Positions 60,467 to 64,000 of a DNA stretch of 64,000 bases are shown here, piece by piece. The position numbers and the translations under genes were made by a program. The notes beneath the pieces were generated by a model. The model had not been told where the DNA came from. It searched no databases and was given only the letters and a program-made list of their open reading frames with translations. This DNA comes from Serpula lacrymans var. lacrymans S7.9 (lineage: Eukaryota > Basidiomycota > Agaricomycetes > Boletales > Serpulaceae), in the NCBI RefSeq assembly GCF_000218685.1, contig NW_006763292.1, forward strand, positions 2,433,909 to 2,497,908, given 5' to 3'. The number at the start of each line of letters is the position of its first letter. Position 1 is the stretch's first letter.

Positions 60467-63400
60467 CTAAGGCTCGACTTCCAGGCGAGACCAAATTCCG
60501 GAGGTAGTGGTAAAATTTTCGGGCATAGGTTGAAAGAGGGAATTAAAAAGGTTTGAATCCATGCCTCTAAGCTTCCTGGGAGCTGAGGGATTCCTAGAAT
60601 AAAATTTGCGAACAGCGTTGCGGGAGTTTTCCAGATGGGATTCTGGTTCCCACGTTCTGTCCTCGTCTCCGTAGCCCTTCCATAGGACCAGGAACTCTAA
60701 TTTTCCACACTTCAAGCGTGCATCTACCACCCGTTCAACTTCGAACTCTTCTTCACCTTCCTGGGTGACTACTACCGGACCGGGCCAGTCTACGCGCTGT
60801 CCCGGCAGCGGTCCCTTGTAGGGTTTCACACGGCTAATGTTAACCGTGGGTACCACCCTCATTCGTTTTGGGAGTTCCAGCTCCACCGCATTAGGTTTGA
60901 CTTCCTTAATCCGGTAAGGGCCAATCCACTTTTCGGTCAGTTTTCTAGACTGCCGGTCTTTTAATTTCAAGTGGTCGGTGTCTAACCAGACCAGGTCGCC
61001 GACCTTGTAATCAGGGGCCTTAAAGCGTCTATGCTCTGCCCTGTCTTTCATCTGCTCCGCAGTTTTAAATAGCACTTTGCGCGTTTCATCCAAGACAGAC
61101 TTCATGTCTTTTGCCATGTTCCCAGCAGCCTCGTTTTTGCTTTTGCCAGGTTCTACACCCATTCTGGGGAGGTACGATCTAGTAACCTCGAATGGTGCCC
61201 TTCCTGTAGCCGAAGACTGTTTAATATTATAAGAGAACTGGGCTATCTTTAGCCACTTGGCCCAATCTGTCTGTCTGTCGTTCATAAATATCCGGAGATA
61301 CTGTTTCAACTCCTGGTTGAGTCTCTCCGTTTGTCCATCGGTTTGCGGATGGAACGCCGTGGATAATTTAGGTTTGATGCCCAGCATCCGGCATAATTCT
61401 TTCGTAAATTTGCTAGCGAATTGCGGTCCTCTATCGGAGATTACCGTTTCTGGTAACCCATGGATTGACCATACGAAATCTTTAAATAGGTCTGCCGTAC
61501 CGGCGGCGGTGATGGTTTTGTTGGTGGGTATGAATACCACTTCTTTGGAGAAGCGGTCTACTACCACCATTACTGAATCGTACCCGTTTGACTCGGGCAG
61601 ATCCGTCGTGAAGTCCACCGATATATCCTGCCAGGGGCCAGCTGGTATCGGGTTCGGCATGAGTTTACCCGCCGGCGGTTGATGGGAATTCTTGGCCATG
61701 GCGCATCTCAGACAGGATTTTACATATTCCTGTACGTCTTTGACCATGCCAGGCCACATGTAGTTTCTGGAGATCAACTCCATCGTTCGTTGCCATCCAG
61801 GGTGCCCAGCCACTGGAGTGTCATGATGTCTATCTATTGCCTTGATCCTTGCGGACTCAGGCACATAGATTTTGTTTTTGAAATAAAAGAGCCCGTCTTT
61901 CCATAAATAGTTTTCATTGCCGTCAAGGCACATTTTTTCCTCTGGGGAGATGTCTTTCCTGAAGACTTCTAGGAGGTCGGAATCTTGCCTGATTCTAACA
62001 TTGGCGACCCTTGATTGATCTATCAGGGTGACACCTTTGTTGTCATCTTCAATGCCGTTGGCATGATCCTCTCTTCTAGATAAAGCATCCGCTTTCCCCA
62101 TTGAGCTTCCTGGCTTATGAATTAATTTATAATTGAACCTTGACAAGTACACCGCGTAGCGGGCCTGTCTCCGGTTCAGGTCTCGGGCCGTCATGAAGTA
62201 CTCCAGGTTCTTATGATCGGTCCAAATTTCGAATTGGTGCCTAGCACCTTCTAAGTAGTGCCGCCAGTGCTCTAAAGCTCTAATGATGGCCAGCATCTCC
62301 TTGTCGTATATTTGATAGTTGCGCTCTGTAGGCGACAAACTATGCGATAAATAGGCACAAGGCCTCCAAAGATCATCAGGGCATTTGATTGATAGAACAG
62401 CCCCAGTGGCGAAGTCAGAAGAGTCGGTTTCTAGCCGGAACTCTTTGTCTAATTCAGGGAATGCCAATATGGGTGCTGTTGTAAATGCCTGTTTAAGCTT
62501 ATCAAAAGCTTCCTGTTCTTTGGCGCCCCACTGCCAAACAAGGTCCTTTTTGGTGAGATCGTTCAACGGTCTCGTGATTTTTGCAAAGTTTTCAATAAAC
62601 CTTCGGTAGAAATTGCCTAAGCCTAGGAAAGCCCTAACCCCTTTGACGCGAGTAGATTCTGGCCATTCCAAAATAGCTTGAACTTTCTCAGGGTTCATCC
62701 TGATTCCGTTCTGGCCTATGATCATACCGAGGAAGTCTACTTCCTTCACTTTAAAATTACATTTTTCGGGTTTGACGAATAGGTCCCGTTCCTGTAAGCG
62801 TCGAAGGACTTCTTGCACGATCTTGTCATGCTCAGCCTCATCGTCCGACTTTGTAAATATTAATAAATCGTCAATGTAAATGACGACACAGTTTTCCATA
62901 TCCGCAAAGATCTCATTCATCATGCTCTGAAGGTCGCCGGTGAATTGGTCAACCCAAAGAACATAACAAGGGGTTCGAAAGATCCTCGGTGGCACGTGAA
63001 CGCGGCCTTCCAAGCATCTTCCTCTTTGATTCGTACATTATTGTACCCCCATCTGAGATCCATTTTAGTCAGAATCTTGGCGCCAGCCAATTTGTCTACT
63101 AGCTGACTAATTAAAGGCAACGGATACGCGTTTTTAACTGTGTGCTCATTCACGTAACGATAGTCCATAATCATACGCTTCTTACCATCCTTTTTAGGAA
63201 TGAAGAACACCGGGGACGTCATAGGACTTTTGGAAGGTCTGATGTAACCCTTCCTAAGTTGTTCGTCTATGAAACTAGATACCTCGTCTCTTTCGGGAGC
63301 AGAGAGCGGTATCATGTGTCCCTTCCTTGGTTTGAAGGTGTCTTTCAAATCTATAGCATGGTCCCAAGGCTTAGCCTCTGGGAAGCGCTCTGATTTGTGT

Positions 63401-63990
63401 TTTGAAAAGACTTTCCAGAAGTCGTGGTACTCGGGAGGTACCAGCCTCTTAATCTCTTCCTCAGGTTTTACCTCATCATCGTCATCGTCGATCTTTTCTA
63501 GAGATCTGAGCTCATAAATGTGACTAGCGTTTAACTTTTTGAGACGCTCATTGTGACGGACATGATTTGGTTTACCCAAGTTTACACATTCCTGGGGACA
63601 ACGTGACAATGTGACAACCCCTGTCTGCCAGTTGATCTCAGGATTGTGTTTAAATAGCCAGGTCCAGCCTAAGATTAAATTAATTTTCCCTAGTTGGGTA
63701 GCCTCGGCAGTGACTCGTTCTCTGTGTCCTTGGTATTCGACCACAAAAGAACATTTGTGTGTAATACAGCCACCTGCGTTAAGCGTACCGTCAACGTTAT
63801 AGACGGGAATAGATGTTTCTAATTTTACAAGGGGGAGTCCAATTTGCTCCGCCCAGACCTGATCTATGAAGATCCCGTTAGCGCCTGAATCAAGCAGTGC
63901 GCTTGTTGAGTGTACTTTGCCCCTGGCAAGGTTTTCCACGCCAACGTCTAAACAGATCTCTTTTTGGAATAAATACGTGCGCATCAACAC
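60467..63990 (-). pseudogene. Ty3 element 3 pol: protease, RT, RNase H, integrase, chromodomain
   Basis: First frame from 63990 (open to the window edge): protease with LLDSGANGIFID and LILGWTWL, then RT entry RPSKSPMTSPVFFIPKKDGKKRM, TKMDLRWGYNNV and FGLTNSPATF. One base is missing near 62927; the next frame (to 60467) continues with NEIFADMENCVVIYIDDLLIF (intact YIDD), RNase H (TDSSDFATGAVLS, YDKEMLAI, TDHKNLEYF), an HHCC finger (DRHHDTPVAGH...CLRCAMAK), integrase D-D-E (DFTTDLP, ISDRGPQF, TDGQTERLN), a GPY/F-like module and a chromodomain (EFEVERVVDARLKCGK, RTWEPESHLENS), which directs integration to marked chromatin in related elements. Only the single frameshift visibly disables it. Confidence 0.93.
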
Positions 63991-64000
63991 ACGCCTTGGG

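Larger units (their letters stand above)
60066..64000 (-). mobile_element. Ty3 chromovirus element 3, 5' end outside window
   Basis: Minus-strand element whose 3' LTR (LTR-A) is 60066-60455, inserted in the Copia element 3 coding region. Pol is nearly intact with one frameshift. The 5' LTR, gag and second TSD copy lie beyond 64000. It is the best-preserved member of the family that includes element 2. Confidence 0.93.

Overview
The window looks like a transposon-dense chromosome segment of a filamentous basidiomycete, most likely an agaricomycete. Reasons: genes are cut by many short (about 45-65 bp) GT-AG introns, and the families present are typical of that group: DUF6532, a TET/JBP-like oxygenase, a Plavaka-type transposase tail, a NACHT-ankyrin NLR-like protein, chromodomain Ty3 elements and a Penelope-like remnant. 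There is no bacterial signature (no operons, Shine-Dalgarno sites or CRISPR). Species cannot be fixed from the sequence.

Layout. 1-17.5 kb is a stack of nested insertions on the minus strand. A DUF6532-type gene (16410 to 14743, then 3819 to 3579) is split by a tRNA-derived SINE. The SINE is split by a complete Ty3 chromovirus (3844-14558, TSD TTTAT). That Ty3 carries at its gag/pol junction a 2.68 kb block (8042-10725), most of which is a nearly perfect inverted copy of 14-2472. Next come a truncated TET/JBP-like oxygenase gene (16660-17485) and a truncated Copia element (17490-22265). 22.3-23.3 kb holds a second SINE and a Plavaka transposase tail. 23.3-27.8 kb is the largest intact host-type gene, a six-exon NACHT-ankyrin protein. 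28.7-31.8 kb is a degraded pogo/DDE transposase gene hit by a solo LTR. A 100-N scaffold gap lies at 32085-32184. 33.7-49.9 kb is another TE cluster: a TIR element carrying a helicase fragment, an LTR-C copy, a decayed Copia with a SINE and a solo LTR nested in it, a Copia gag fragment, a Penelope-like RT remnant, and a Ty3 element with a 1.8 kb LTR-C insertion inside its gag zinc finger. 51.6-57.1 kb is a gene island: a Rho-family GTPase, two tandem beta-carbonic anhydrases and a conserved hypothetical gene. 57.8-64 kb is a Copia element with two solo LTRs and a third Ty3 chromovirus inserted in it.

Names used here. LTR-A is the LTR (about 390-420 bp, TGTTACgAtaac...ggTTGTTACA) of Ty3 elements 2 and 3. 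LTR-B is a 5' variant of LTR-A. LTR-C is a 1.3-1.8 kb element (TGTCATG...CATCGACA) with an internal ORF for a small membrane protein that stays open in several copies. The SINE is a 195-197 bp tRNA-Met-like repeat. Most insertion events can be ordered because target-site duplications (TSDs) are readable. Internal stops in the Ty3 copies are mainly TGA where paralogues or family conservation indicate CGA, pointing to CpG-directed C-to-T decay.

The best candidate for something undescribed is LTR-C and its ORF.
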